A stretch of 64,000 bases of DNA. Origin: Halichondria panicea. Lineage: Eukaryota > Porifera > Demospongiae > Suberitida > Halichondriidae. Of this stretch, positions 21,701 through 35,349 are shown one piece after another. A program made the translations under genes and the position numbers. Location: assembly GCF_963675165.1 (NCBI RefSeq), contig NC_087388.1:750800-814799 (forward strand), in the 5' to 3' direction. Each line of letters begins with the position of its first letter. The stretch's first letter is position 1. The notes under the pieces were generated by a model. That model was not told where the DNA came from. It did no database searches and saw only the letters and a program-made list of their open reading frames with translations.

Positions 21701-24700
21701 AGTCAGTATCAGTGACTCTGGTAGCTGCTCCTGTTATAGTTGACACTTAATGGCGGGTTATTTTTGTATGAACTGCCGCCCAATTAAGTATTTATACAGC
21801 TCAGGATAGTTACATTGAACGAGAATTATTTCTAATTTTCGTGTGATGTTCTACAATACGTAATAATTATACAAAAATGTCCACCATACGAAATCTCGCT
21901 ATATACGGTATTAGCATTTGTAAGTATGTTTGTGGATGATAAACAGTATACTGAGATTATATATACAGTCATGCACAATACTATTTTTGTGTATTATCAC
22001 AGGAGGAGCGTGCAGGACCTGATGAAGAATGTCTCATCAAGGTAAGACTGCGTTTAGTATACTGACTATATAATCATAGTCACAGTGCACAAATAAAATG
22101 CTGAGTCGATCATTTAGCACATACAATCTGCATGCATACACTAACATTCACTTACTGATATGTGGTCTCTCCATTACAGGGAAGAGGTTGGTTAGACCCC
22201 CAGCTGTTCAGTATTATTGGGTAAGCTAAGCTAACTTACCATCATTGCCCTCCTTCCCCCAGTTCCTTCCACTGATAAGCCATCAGTTGAGACTACTACT
22301 AAAGGTTAGTTGACACTCATAGCCATGTGCATAATGATATGTTTCATAATTGCTTCCCCCCGTAACTCATTCAGAAGAAGCTGTCACTACTGAAGGTGAG
22401 ATATGCAGATTGATCACAGATACATGTAGCTTAAAAAAATGTGGACTACAAATTATCTTGATGACGATACGATACTAATGGTTAATTTTCCATTTCACTG
22501 TCCAGTTTCAGGTCCCTGCGACGAGTTGAGCTGTCCCTCCCACGCTACTTGTGAGACATATACAGATCCATTAGGTGGATCAGATGCTGCCTTCTGCCTC
22601 CCGTCCTGTGAGCTGGAGAATGGTGGATGTGCTGAGATTGAGGCCTGTTCTCTGGAACAAAATATTTGTTTTGCTGATGGACCCTGTCCACCTAGTGTGA
22701 AGTGCACAGGTAATTGCTTGTTATTGGAGTGCCTCCACCACTCACCTAGCTTGTGTAAAGTCTGACATTGAGACCATGTTTGTATCTCCTATATCCAGAT
22801 CCCTGCGACGAGGTGAGCTGTCCCTCTAACAGTACTTGCCAGAGGCTTATATTTCCAAAGCCGATCACTTCCTCGAGTTTTGGCTTCTGCCTCCCGTCCT
22901 GTGAGTTGGATAATGGTGGATGTGCTGAGGACGAGGTCTGTTCTCTTGTGGAGCAAACTGTTTGCTTTGCTGTTGGACCCTGTCCATCTACTGTGCAGTG
23001 CTCTTCTGCAACTACAGAAGGTGAGATAAAACTTGTTTGTTCATTTCCTCTCTCATATTGAATGCCCCCCTCCCCCCACAGAACCCTCCACGGGTGTAGA
23101 GGTTGGATCATTCCCGGAAGATTCATTGCACAGTATCACAGGAACTATCTTTATACTGGACACAAAGACACTCCTCATCAAAAACTTTGGCTACGATGGC
23201 CTTGGACCAAGTGAGAGCATGAGTCTGTGAAACATATAGAGTTGGCTTGGTTACAATGAATGCATGTTTATACGTTGTCATGTCCACTGCAGGTGCCTTT
23301 TTCTACTACTACCCTCCTGGTCAGGTTATAGACAAGAACGGTGGAGGTTTTTTCATACCAGTACCCGGTGGAAGGTGAGTCACACTCACATACACTATCT
23401 GCATAGCATCTCTGTTGAACATCGATCTTGTATACGTAGTTGCCTTACCTTCATATATACCATCAGTGTACACATGCAGTGATTGTTATTGTTTCTATTG
23501 ATCTCCTATAACTCTTGTTGGTAGAGAGGATGGAGGGTTTAAGATTGGACGTAGCTACTTTAATGAAGACTTCCTGGTCCCACTGCCTGAGGGCGTGGAT
23601 GCGTGTGACATTGGCACGTTCACAATCTGGTGTGAGCCATTCACTGTCTTCTTTGCAGTCTTCTCCTTTCCAACTGAAAGGATATTTGTGAGTGAGGCAT
23701 GAGGTAGCTTAAGAGGATTTAAAGCATGTATTGAATTGTACTTCTATAATAGAGTTATCAGTTCACCAGTCTATAAGAGATTAAGTTACCTTTGGAAATT
23801 ACTTAGTTCAAGTACGTAGTTTTCTTTGTTTGTGGCACGTAGTGCATGGTGGTGATTATTTACACTCACAGCACATTCACAGCACACTCCTCTCTCCCTA
23901 CTATATAGGTGCAAGGAACTGATGAGTGCATTATTCAGGTAGGTACTCACATGCAGTCTCACACACTGCCACAAAGAAGTGTAGTCACACTGTACTTGTG
24001 TACACCCTCAGCTAGTCTTCATCATACTGTTCATGACTTACTGTACCCCACCTCTCACTCCCTGTACTCATTCTTCTGCAGTCTGGGTTGGGGACACTAG
24101 TACCATTCAAGTGTCCCAATGGAAGGAGCGTCGGTTCTGCTAAGGATTGTGATTTTGACAACTGTGCTGCCCTTGACGACCAGCTACAGCTGTCCTGGAC
24201 TGTCAGAAATGATATGCAAATGATTGACTTTAGACTCTGCGGCTGTCTAAGTAGTGATCCAAAGTCAGTTGCAATTGGTGTTAGCTTGACACAATTGAAT
24301 CATTATAATTACACGTGTACAGCCTGAACCAGTACATGGGATTCGGACTCAGTGGCAGCACCAGCCGGACACACATGATTGGGGCAGACCCTGTCATTAC
24401 GTGGGTTGATGAGACCACTGGACCACAAGCAGTCGACTATTTCCTCACTGGCTACTTCCAGGTATAGAACAACAAGTGTGTGTATGTGTGTATGCAGCTA
24501 AACCTGTGGGAGAACCATGTGGTATAGTTGTAGCTTTGACGTAACAGCAGGAGCACATTACAGTACTCCTGCTGACAGCAAGCTGTTACGTATTAAGCCA
24601 CAGCTATGAAAGTGCAACTTAATTTATGGTCTTCAAATATTGTCCCCTCCCCTCTCCTGCAGTGTCGAGATGGTCGCGGTGCATGCCCTGACGAGGACCA

Positions 24701-27700
24701 TTTCAGTGGCAGCTGCTCCAATGACATTGTCTCTGTGAGTGGATCCAGACAGGGAGGGCAGCAGTGTGTCATCTATACACGACACTTCTCTACCAGTGAG
24801 TGTGTTTTATTAGAATTAACACTACTGAAGACCATGCATAGTTGACCAATTTTACATTACAAACTTTTGCAAAGTTGAACTTCACAAGCCTCTTGGCAGG
24901 ATGGCTGTACATATAATATAGGTCTGCTTGCACATGTTGTGTTTGTGTACGTGCAGATGATAGTACGTGCGATATTCCCATCGACCCCCTCAACATGGAA
25001 CAGTACATTGTGTGGGGAGTGGGCGGACTCGGAGAGACTGCTTTCCAACACTTTAAGAGAGCATCAGGTGAGCTAATTGTACAGTTGAGGCCCATAACCA
25101 ACACTACGTGCCCATAACCAACACTACGTGCCCATGTAACTTATAGCATGGATAACGGAAGGTAGAGCTTCGATCCCCTCGAGTTATTATTCCCTCGGTA
25201 CGACTCTACAGATGTTTATTATTGAGAGGCTGCATGAAACGTCCAATTTCGAAACTAAAGATAGCCCATGCTTATTGATAGTGCTACAATTTCGTGTGCT
25301 TAATCAGTGATTGCTTTTTTGCCCAAATTTTCCACTTACATTGTCATGATACACTATACCCTCTCTCTCTATGCAGCGTCTGATCCTCCCATCCATTTTG
25401 GCAGGGCTCCAGTTAACATGTGTCCCCATGAGGTCCAGTGCCGACAGTGCAGTGAACCATTTGAAGCAGCTGTGATTGAGGCTCTTGAAGACACCACCTT
25501 CTCTGTTAGCATAGGATCCTCTGGTGCTGACCGAGGCTATGAGGCCATTACTGGTGAGAACTTGTACATGAGATATAGTTATAGTTAGTGTTATCTGTAT
25601 CCCCTATTCATATGGCTACTAATTCGGGAGCGTTAGTTTCCTTTCTCTTACTCATCTACGTTGTAGATTAATATAATTCTATCCCACGTGCAGGTCAAGT
25701 GGGATGGGGCATTGCTTACTACATCAATAACACCTTGGTACCTGAGCTGATGGTACAGAGAGGACAGGCCTACTTGTTCATTGTGGAGGCAGGGAATAAC
25801 CCTGATAACCCAGCCAATTATCACCCCTTCTACATCACTGACGATATTCACGGGAGCCGAGTATTCAAGACACCTGAAGAGAAGATGGTGAATATTCAAT
25901 AGAATTTCAATATTGTATTTGTTAATTTCCCGTGTTTAATTTTTTTTTCAGGCTGAGACTGTATTTGCTGGTTTTGATCAAAGTGACAACGTTACTGCAG
26001 GTATTATATTAAATGATCCATTTGCTACATTGTTGCTATGTCATCATGCACTATCACGAAGTCATGACGCAAAACACGTCTGGCAATAGACTAACATAAT
26101 AATTATATCCGAATTGTCCAATGGAGAAAGAGCATGATGTATACGCATAAAAAGTCCAGTCAGGGCATTGTTCAGCACTGCTGGAGTTCTGCTTTGCAAC
26201 CATGCAGGTTTTAAATTGTCCGAGGCCCTTCTCACTCTATAGATGACTTCACGAAGCATTTATAGAAGCTGCTTTTTTTGTTGGGGGCTGAAGCTGTTTT
26301 GCAGTAGTGTATATAGAGGCAAGCTCCTTTGGCTTGATTGTGGTTGTGGTGATAGGGTGTATGGATGGGAGTTGTTTAGCAGTAGCAGTGGTGGGGGGGT
26401 GGGGCTGTTTTCCAGTAGTGCGTGGAGTTGGTGTGTGTCAAGCCATTCGTCGGTCCATGTACAACAGCTCTAATTGAAGGTGAACTTAGTCTTAGTTCAG
26501 CGAGGTTCACCATCAGCGAAGCTTTTACAACTACAGATGGAAATCTCTGATTAGCTATAATTATAAATACCAATGTAACTCTGCAGATACTGCAATGACT
26601 TGCCTAGAAGAGAGAAAAGATGCTATGTCAAGGGTTGTCTCTGTTATTTTGTTCAGATCTATTTTTGTATTCTTCCCTCGGGTTTCTCCTATATATGCCA
26701 TAAATTCCTTGTGCCCGTGTTAAAACTTATTGCGTGTGGATAGCGGAAGGTACATATAGAGCTCGATCACCTTCAATCTATTATTCTCCCGTACAGCTGG
26801 TCGATTGTGTGCATGCAGAGAGGGTGCCGAGGCTGCCAGGGTGAGGGAGAGTTGTGGGAGTCGCCAGGAATACGAAGAGAGTCAAGACTGCAGCTGTGAA
26901 GAAGGGGAGCCAGCCGTTCTAATTTGGATTCCTGACGAAAACACTCCAAACATTGTCTACTATCAGGTGTGGGGGGCTAGGGCTATAGAGGCCAACGTTG
27001 AAGGATGAGTTTAATTGTAGAAGTTCAAAATAATAGAGAAGTTGCAATTTTTTTGCTCTTTCTAGTCTTTTAAATGTTTATATCAACGGTCCCCCCCTTA
27101 ACTATCATTATTTTTGTTTGGAGAACAACGTGTTTAGATTTTGCATGTGTGTGTGGGTCTCATGCACTTGTGTGTTGACTGACATCATTTGACTCCCTAC
27201 AGTGTGCCATTCACCTCAACCTGGGATGGAGGATCCGTGTACAAGATGCCCCAGGTATAGGCACATAGACCACTAGCATTTGAACCACATAATTAGTAGT
27301 GGTGACAATTATAATTTCCCTGTCCAGTTTCAGATCCCTGCGATGAGTTGAGCTGTCCCTCCCACGCTACTTGTGAGACGTATACAGATCCATTAGGTGG
27401 ATCAGATGCTGCCTTCTGCCTCCCGTCCTGTGAGCTGGGGAATGGTGGATGTGCTGAGGACGAGGTCTGTTCTTTGCAACCAAATATTTGCCTTGCTGAT
27501 GGACCCTGTCCACCTAGTGTGCAGTGCTCTCCTGCAGGTAATCGTTTGTTGACTAGTATAACTTAAATATATTTATAGATATCCTAAAAGTGTCCCCTCC
27601 ACACACCTCATGTATGGTCTGACATGAGAGTGTGGTCGTATCTCCTGTCCAGGTCCCTGCGACGAGTTGAGCTGTCCCTCCCACGCTACTTGTGAGAGGT

Positions 27701-30700
27701 ATACAGTTCCATTAGGTGGATCAGATGCTGCCTTCTGCCTCCCATCCTGTGTGTTGGAGAATGGTGGATGTGCTGAAGGCGAGGTCTGCTCCCTGCAACC
27801 AAATATTTGCTTTGCTGATGGACCCTGTCCACCTAGTGTGCAGTGCTCTCCTGCAGGTAATCGCTTTTTAACTATAGTAGATCTCCAAAGAGTGTCCCCT
27901 CCATGCATGCATGCACACACCTTGTGTATTGTTTATATTGATTATTACTGAGAGTGTTCCCTGTCCAGGTCCCTGCGGAGAGTTGAGCTGTCCCTCCCAT
28001 GCTACTTGTGAGACGTATACAGATCCATTAGGTGGATCAGATGCTGCCTTCTGCCTCCCGTCCTGTGAGCTGGAGAATGGTGGATGTGCTGAGGACGAGG
28101 TCTGCTCCCTGCAACCAAATATTTGCCTTGCTGATCGACCCTGTCCACCTAGTGTTAGGTGCTCTCCTGCAGGTAATCGTTTGTTAATAGAGTTAGTATA
28201 AGAGCTCCTATAAGAGTGTGTCCCCACCTTAACCTTGTATATAGTGTCTGACATTGAGAGTGTATTCGTACCTCCTGTCCAGGTCCCTGCGATCAGTTGA
28301 ACTGTCCTTCTTACACTACTTGTGAGATGACTCCAGGTGTAGGTCCAAATTCATCTATATCCATGTTTCCTTTCTGCCTCCCGTCCTGTGAGTTGGAGAA
28401 TGGTGGATGTGCTGAGAACGAGGTCTGTTCTCTTGTGGAACAACTTTGCCCTTCTGATGGACCTTGTCCAACTACTGTGCAGTGCTCTCCTGCAGGTAAT
28501 CAATTGTTAATGGAGCTAGAGCTCATATAAGAGTGTCTCCACCACTTACCGTGTCTGACATTGAGAGTGTATTCGTATCTCCTGTCCAGGTCCCTGCGGC
28601 GAGTTTAACTGCCCCTCCTATGCTACCTGTGAGATGATTACACGTCCAGGTCCAAATTCGTCTATATCCATGTTTCCCTTCTGCCTCCCGTCCTGTGAGT
28701 TGGAGAATGGTGGATGTGCTGAAGACGAGGTCTGTTCTCTGGTAGAGGAAATGTGCCCTTCTGATGGACCCTGTCCACCTAGTGTGCAGTGCTCTCCTGC
28801 AGGTAATATTGTTAATGGAGTGTCTCCTCCACTCACCTTGTATATATTATAGAGTCTGACATTGACAATGAGAGTGTATTCGTATCTCCTGTCCAGGTCC
28901 CTGCGATCAGTTGAACTGTCCCTCCTATGCTACCTGTGAGATGATTACACGTCCAGGTCCAAATTCGTCTCTATCCATGTTTCCCTTCTGCCTCCCGTCC
29001 TGTGAGTTGGAGAATGGTGGATGTGCTGAGAACGAGGCCTGTTCTCTTGTGGAACAACTTTGCCCTTCTGATGGACCCTGCCCACCTAATGTGCAGTGCT
29101 CTCCTGCAGGTAAGCACTTGTTAATAGAGCTAGAGCTCATATATATATATAAGAGTGTCACCTCCACTCACCTTGTGTAGTGTCTGACATTGAGTATCTC
29201 CTGTCCAGGTCTCTGCGATGAGTTGAGCTGTCCTTCTCACGCTACTTGTGAGACGTATACAGATCCATTAGGTGGATCAGATGCTGCCTTCTGCCTCCCG
29301 TCCTGTGAGCTGGGGAATGGTGGATGTGCTGAGGACGAGGTCTGTTCTTTGCAACCAAATATTTGCCTTGCTGATGGACCCTGTCCACCTAGTGTGCAGT
29401 GCTCTCCTGCAGGTAATCGTTTGTTGACTAGTATAACTTAAATATATTTATAGATATCCTAAAAGTGTTCCCTCCACACACCTCGTATGGTCTGACATGA
29501 GAGTGTGGTCATATCTCCTGTCCAGGTCCCTGCGACGAGTTGAGCTGTCCCTCCCACGCTACTTGTGAGAGGTATACAGATCCATTAGGTGGATCAGATG
29601 CTGCCTTCTGCCTCCCATCCTGTGAGTTGGAGAATGGTGGATGTGCTGAAGGCGAGGTCTGCTCCCTGCAACCAAATATTTGCTTTGCTGATGGACCCTG
29701 TCCACCTAGTGTGCAGTGTTCTCCTGCAGGTAATCGCGTTTTAACTATAGTAGATCTCCAAAGAGTGTCCCCTCCATGCATGCATGCACACACCTTGTGT
29801 ATGGTTTATATTGATTATTACTGAGAGTGTTTCCTGTCCAGGTCCTTGCGGAGAGTTGAGCTGTCCCTCCCACGCTACTTGTGAGACGTATACAGATCCA
29901 TTAGGTGGATCAGATGCTGCCTTCTGCCTCCCGTCCTGTGAGCTGGAGAATGGTGGATGTGCTGAGGACGAGGTCTGCTCCCTGCAACCAAATATTTGCC
30001 TTGCTGATCGACCCTGTCCACCTAGTGTTAGGTGCTCTCCTGCAGGTAATCGTTTGTTAATAGAGTTAGTATAAGAGCTCCTATAAGAGTGTGTCCCCAC
30101 CTTAACCTTGTATATAGTGTCTGACATTGAGAGTGTATTCGTACCTCCTGTCCAGGTCCCTGCGATCAGTTGAACTGTCCTTCTTACACTACTTGTGAGA
30201 TGACTCCAGGTATAGGTCCAAATTCATCTATATCCATGTTTCCTTTCTGCCTCCCGTCCTGTGAGTTGGAGAATGGTGGATGTGCTGAGAACGAGGTCTG
30301 TTCTCTTGTGGAACAACTTTGCCCTTCTGATGGACCTTGTCCAACTACTGTGCAGTGCTCTCCTGCAGGTAATCAATTGTTAATGGAGCTAGAGCTCATA
30401 TAAGAGTGTCTCCACCACTTACCGTGTCTGACATTGAGAGTGTATTCGTATCTCCTGTCCAGGTCCCTGCGGCGAGTTTAACTGCCCCTCCTATGCTACC
30501 TGTGAGATGATTACACGTCCAGGTCCAAATTCGTCTATATCCATGTTTCCCTTCTGCCTCCCGTCCTGTGAGTTGGAGAATGGTGGATGTGCTGAAGACG
30601 AGGTCTGTTCTCTGGTAGAGGAAATGTGCCCTTCTGATGGACCCTGTCCACCTAGTGTGCAGTGCTCTCCTGCAGGTAATATTGTTAATGGAGTGTCCCC

Positions 30701-33700
30701 TCCACTCACCTTGTATATATTATAGAGTCTGACATTGACAATGAGAGTGTATTCGTATCTCCTGTCCAGGTCCCTGCGATCAGTTGAACTGTCCCTCCTA
30801 TGCTACCTGTGAGATGATTACACGTCCAGGTCCAAATTCGTCTCTATCCATGTTTCCCTTCTGCCTCCCGTCCTGTGAGTTGGAGAATGGTGGATGTGCT
30901 GAGAACGAGGCCTGTTCTCTTGTGGAACAACTTTGCCCTTCTGATGGACCCTGCCCACCTAATGTGCAGTGCTCTCCTGCAGGTAAGCACTTGTTAATAG
31001 AGCTAGAGCTCATATATATATATAAGAGTGTCACCTCCACTCACCTTGTGTAGTGTCTGACATTGAGTATCTCCTGTCCAGGTCTCTGCGATGAGTTGAG
31101 CTGTCCTTCTCACGCTACTTGTGAGACGTATACAGATCCATTAGGTGGATCAGATGCTGCCTTCTGCCTCCCATCCTGTGAGTTGGAGAATGGTGGATGT
31201 GCTGAAGGCGAGGTCTGCTCCCTGCAACCAAATATTTGCTTTGCTGATGGACCCTGTCCACCTAGTGTGCAGTGTTCTCCTGCAGGTAATCGCGTTTTAA
31301 CTATAGTAGATCTCCAAAGAGTGTCCCCTCCATGCATGCATGCACACACCTTGTGTATGGTTTATATTGATTATTACTGAGAGTGTTTCCTGTCCAGGTC
31401 CTTGCGGAGAGTTGAGCTGTCCCTCCCACGCTACTTGTGAGACGTATACAGATCCATTAGGTGGATCAGATGCTGCCTTCTGCCTCCCGTCCTGTGAGCT
31501 GGAGAATGGTGGATGTGCTGAGGACGAGGTCTGCTCCCTGCAACCAAATATTTGCCTTGCTGATCGACCCTGTCCACCTAGTGTTAGGTGCTCTCCTGCA
31601 GGTAATCGTTTGTTAATAGAGTTAGTATAAGAGCTCCTATAAGAGTGTGTCCCCACCTTAACCTTGTATATAGTGTCTGACATTGAGAGTGTATTCGTAC
31701 CTCCTGTCCAGGTCCCTGCGATCAGTTGAACTGTCCTTCTTACACTACTTGTGAGATGACTCCAGGTATAGGTCCAAATTCATCTATATCCATGTTTCCT
31801 TTCTGCCTCCCGTCCTGTGAGTTGGAGAATGGTGGATGTGCTGAGAACGAGGTCTGTTCTCTTGTGGAACAACTTTGCCCTTCTGATGGACCTTGTCCAA
31901 CTACTGTGCAGTGCTCTCCTGCAGGTAATCAATTGTTAATGGAGCTAGAGCTCATATAAGAGTGTCTCCACCACTTACCGTGTCTGACATTGAGAGTGTA
32001 TTCGTATCTCCTGTCCAGGTCCCTGCGGCGAGTTTAACTGCCCCTCCTATGCTACCTGTGAGATGATTACACGTCCAGGTCCAAATTCGTCTATATCCAT
32101 GTTTCCCTTCTGCCTCCCGTCCTGTGAGTTGGAGAATGGTGGATGTGCTGAAGACGAGGTCTGTTCTCTGGTAGAGGAAATGTGCCCTTCTGATGGACCC
32201 TGTCCACCTAGTGTGCAGTGCTCTCCTGCAGGTAATATTGTTAATGGAGTGTCCCCTCCACTCACCTTGTATATATTATAGAGTCTGACATTGACAATGA
32301 GAGTGTATTCGTATCTCCTGTCCAGGTCCCTGCGATCAGTTGAACTGTCCCTCCTATGCTACCTGTGAGATGATTACACGTCCAGGTCCAAATTCGTCTC
32401 TATCCATGTTTCCCTTCTGCCTCCCGTCCTGTGAGTTGGAGAATGGTGGATGTGCTGAGAACGAGGCCTGTTCTCTTGTGGAACAACTTTGCCCTTCTGA
32501 TGGACCCTGCCCACCTAATGTGCAGTGCTCTCCTGCAGGTAAGCACTTGTTAATAGAGCTAGAGCTCATATATATATATAAGAGTGTCACCTCCACTCAC
32601 CTTGTGTAGTGTCTGACATTGAGTATCTCCTGTCCAGGTCTCTGCGATGAGTTGAGCTGTCCTTCTCACGCTACTTGTGAGACGTATACAGATCCATTAG
32701 GTGGATCAGATGCTGCCTTCTGCCTCCCGTCCTGTGAGCTGGGGAATGGTGGATGTGCTGAGGACGAGGTCTGTTCTTTGCAACCAAATATTTGCCTTGC
32801 TGATGGACCCTGTCCACCTAGTGTGCAGTGCTCTCCTGCAGGTAATCGTTTGTTGACTAGTATAACTTAAATATATTTATAGATATCCTAAAAGTGTTCC
32901 CTCCACACACCTCGTGTATGGTCTGACATGAGAGTGTGGTCGTATCGCCTGTCCAGGTCCCTGCGACGAGTTGAGCTGTCCCTCCCACGCTACTTGTGAG
33001 AGGTATACAGTTCCATTAGGTGGATCAGATGCTGCCTTCTGCCTCCCATCCTGTGAGTTGGAGAATGGTGGATGTGCTGAAGGCGAGGTCTGCTCCCTGC
33101 AACCAAATATTTGCTTTGCTGATGGACCCTGTCCACCTAGTGTGCAGTGTTCTCCTGCAGGTAATTGCGTTTTAACTATAGTAGATCTCCAAAGAGTGTC
33201 CCCTCCATGCATGCATGCACACACCTTGTGTATGGTTTATATTGATTATTACTGAGAGTGTTCCCTGTCCAGGTCCCTGCGGAGAGTTGAGCTGTCCCTC
33301 CCACGCTACTTGTGAGACGTATACAGATCCATTAGGTGGATCAGATGCTGCCTTCTGCCTCCCGTCCTGTGAGCTGGAGAATGGTGGATGTGCTGAGGAC
33401 GAGGTCTGCTCCCTGCAACCAAATATTTGCCTTGCTGATCGACCCTGTCCACCTAGTGTTAGGTGCTCTCCTGCAGGTAATCGTTTGTTAATAGAGTTAG
33501 AGTTAGTGTAAGAGCTCCTATAAGAGTGTGTCCCTACCCTAACCTTGTATATAGTGTCTGACAATGAGAGTGTATTCGTACCTCCTGTCCAGGTCCCTGC
33601 GATCAGTTGAACTGTCCTTCTTACACTACTTGTGAGATGACTCCAGGTATAGGTCCAAATTCATCTATATCCATGTTTCCTTTCTGCCTCCCGTCCTGTG

Positions 33701-35349
33701 AGTTGGATAATGGTGGATGTGCTGAGGACGAGGTCTGTTCTCTTGTGGAACAACTTTGCCCTTCTGATGGACCTTGTCCAACTACTGTGCAGTGCTCTCC
33801 TGCAGGTAATCAATTGTTAATGGAGCTATAGAGCTCATATAAGAGTGTCTCCACCACTTACCGTGTCTGACATTGAGAATGTATTCGTATCTCCTGTCCA
33901 GGTCCCTGCGGCGAGTTTAACTGCCCCTCCTATGCTACCTGTGAGATGATTACACGTCCAGGTCCAAATTCATCCTTATCTATGTTTCCTTTCTGCCTCC
34001 CATCCTGTGAGCTGGAGAATGGTGGATGTGATGAGGACGAGGTCTGTTCTCTGGTAGAGGAAATGTGCCCTTCTGATGGACCCTGTCCACCTAGTGTGCA
34101 GTGCTCTCCTGCAGGTAACCTCTTGTTAATGGAGCTAGAGTTCCAATAAGAGCGTCCCCACCACTCTAGTCTCACCGTGTGTAGTATCTGACATTGAGAG
34201 TTTGTCCGTATCTCCTGTCCAGATCTATGCGACCAGTTGAACTGTCCCCCCTATGCTACTTGTGAGATGGTAGGTCCAAATCCATTCTCTTTATCCGGTT
34301 TTGCCTTCTGCCTCCCGTCCTGTGAGTTAGAGAATGGTGGTTGTGCTGAGAATGAGGTATGTTCTCTGGTAGAGGAAATTTGCCCTTCTGATGGACCCTG
34401 TCCACCTAGTGTGCAGTGCTCTCCCCCAGGTAATCTAATAGAACTACTATATATACCTTCATATTTCTGTAATCTCAGCTATAGGTACTCGATGCTCACA
34501 TGCAATTATCTTACAGATCCTTGCAGTTCATTTAGATGCCAAAGGGGCTACAGGTGTCAAGTGTACGAGCCGACCAATGAGGCGTACTGTGAGCCGGCAT
34601 GTGACCTGTTCAATGGCGGGTGTACTACGGGAACCTACTGCATTCTTCGCCGGGATCGAGCTTGCAGTGAGGGGCCGTGTCCATCTCTAAAGAGCTGTTG
34701 CTTTTTCCCACGCTGTGACATGCACGTCTGTAGCGCCAGGGAGACTAGGAGAAGCCCATGCATTATTGAGTGAGAAGCTATAGCCTTACCATCCTCACCC
34801 CTTTAAATTTGTGTCCCTTGTGGAAATATTTGACATTCAGTTTATAGTAGGTGCATGCATTAGAAACATTTCGATAGTCATGACTTAATAATAATGCCCC
34901 TCTCAATTCCGCCACATGCAGTGCGGAGGATTCCCAATGTGATGAAGAGGAGTGTCCATTTACTTACTGTCGTAATTGTTACTTCTCGTCCCAAAATCAG
35001 CCATTGCCAGGCAACTGTGGGACATGTAGTGAAAACAGTGTCAATAATAAATGTACTAAAAGATGGGCAACTTGCACCAGAAGAGCACATTTTGCTACTT
35101 ATGGACAGGTAAGATATACAGTAGAAAGGACATTTCTCTAAAACGATGAAGTGAGAGGCTCCTAAGATTAGTTTTCATACTGTAATATGACATTGTACTA
35201 TATAGCTACTTACATTAGCTAACTGCATTAATGTATACCACACACACACACACACATGTGCACACACAACCTCCCTCCCCACACAGCCATGGCCTAGTCA
35301 GTCTCTAAGGAAGGAGGAGGACTTTCGCTGTCACATACCTCCATGTTAA
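18763..35349 (+). CDS. SkelB: DM13-DOMON-Skeletor protein with 25 Cys domains
   Basis: Predicted 2621-residue secreted protein. Exons: 18763-18820, 18994-19119, 20406-20484, 20581-20746, 22003-22041, 22180-22186, 22263-22304, 22375-22395; Cys 22512-22709 and 22799-23020; DM13-2 at 23082-23210, 23293-23374, 23525-23687, 23909-23938; DOMON 24082-24263, 24323-24461, 24663-24795; Skeletor region 24957-25067, 25377-25553, 25694-25887, 25952-26000, 26797-26966, 27203-27254; 23 Cys exons 27334-34429; then 34517-34769, 34922-35108, 35287-35349. Residues run signal 1-19, DM13 20-156, two Cys units 180-319, DM13 320-454, DOMON 455-605 (FRLCGCL, YMGFGLSG, MIGADPVITWVDE), cupredoxin-like region 606-856 (VIEALEDT, FIVEAGNNPDNPANYHPFYITDD, VYYQCAIHLNLGW), and Cys units 857-2454. 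DM13-DOMON followed by the HPFYITDD/YYQC.H.NLGW block is the Skeletor arrangement. Drosophila Skeletor lacks this Cys array. Start and microexon as in SkelA. Confidence 0.86.
19398..19585. mobile_element. MITE, TACCGTATAGCG family
   Basis: Orthologous to 7354-7544: inverted ends TACCGTATAGCGTGTATATT and ACCCGCTATACAGTA in the same SkelB intron, with scattered substitutions. Confidence 0.8.
21617..21745. repeat. ~51-bp minisatellite in SkelB intron
   Basis: Three partial units of GTAGCTGCTCCTGTTATAGTTGATGGAGTG / TAGTCAGTATCAGTGACTCTG. Absent from SkelA and SkelC at the corresponding position. Confidence 0.85.
21745..21914. mobile_element. MITE, ATACGAAA family
   Basis: Orthologous to 9344-9533, with the left end partly lost (GGCGGGTTATTTTTGTATGA) and the right end CATACGAAATCTCGCTATATACGGTA kept. 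Confidence 0.65.
27334..34429 (+). repeat. SkelB array of 23 Cys-domain exons, higher-order repeats
   Basis: Exon starts: 27334, 27653, 27969, 28283, 28590, 28897, 29209, 29526, 29842, 30156, 30463, 30770, 31082, 31398, 31712, 32019, 32326, 32638, 32957, 33273, 33593, 33902 and 34223. Two types alternate: short (204 bases, ETYTDPLGGSDAAFC) and long (213 bases, NSSISMFPFC); the last is 207. The order is SSSLLL, SSSLLL, SSLLL, SSSLLL, with the final L (34223) diverged. Units start at 27334, 29209, 31082 and 32638; the first two are about 1,873 bases and the third is 1,556. Introns are repeated with the exons. All exons are phase 1-1. Confidence 0.93.

Noticed and set aside
10508-33564. Minus-strand frames (e.g. 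10508-10747, 27868-28254, 33172-33564) repeated through the arrays
   Set aside because: They are antisense shadows of the Cys exons and recur only because the DNA repeats.
27334-34429. Regularly spaced repeats suggesting a CRISPR array
   Set aside because: Units are about 204-213-base coding exons with repeated introns, in a eukaryotic gene; there are no short repeats with unique spacers.
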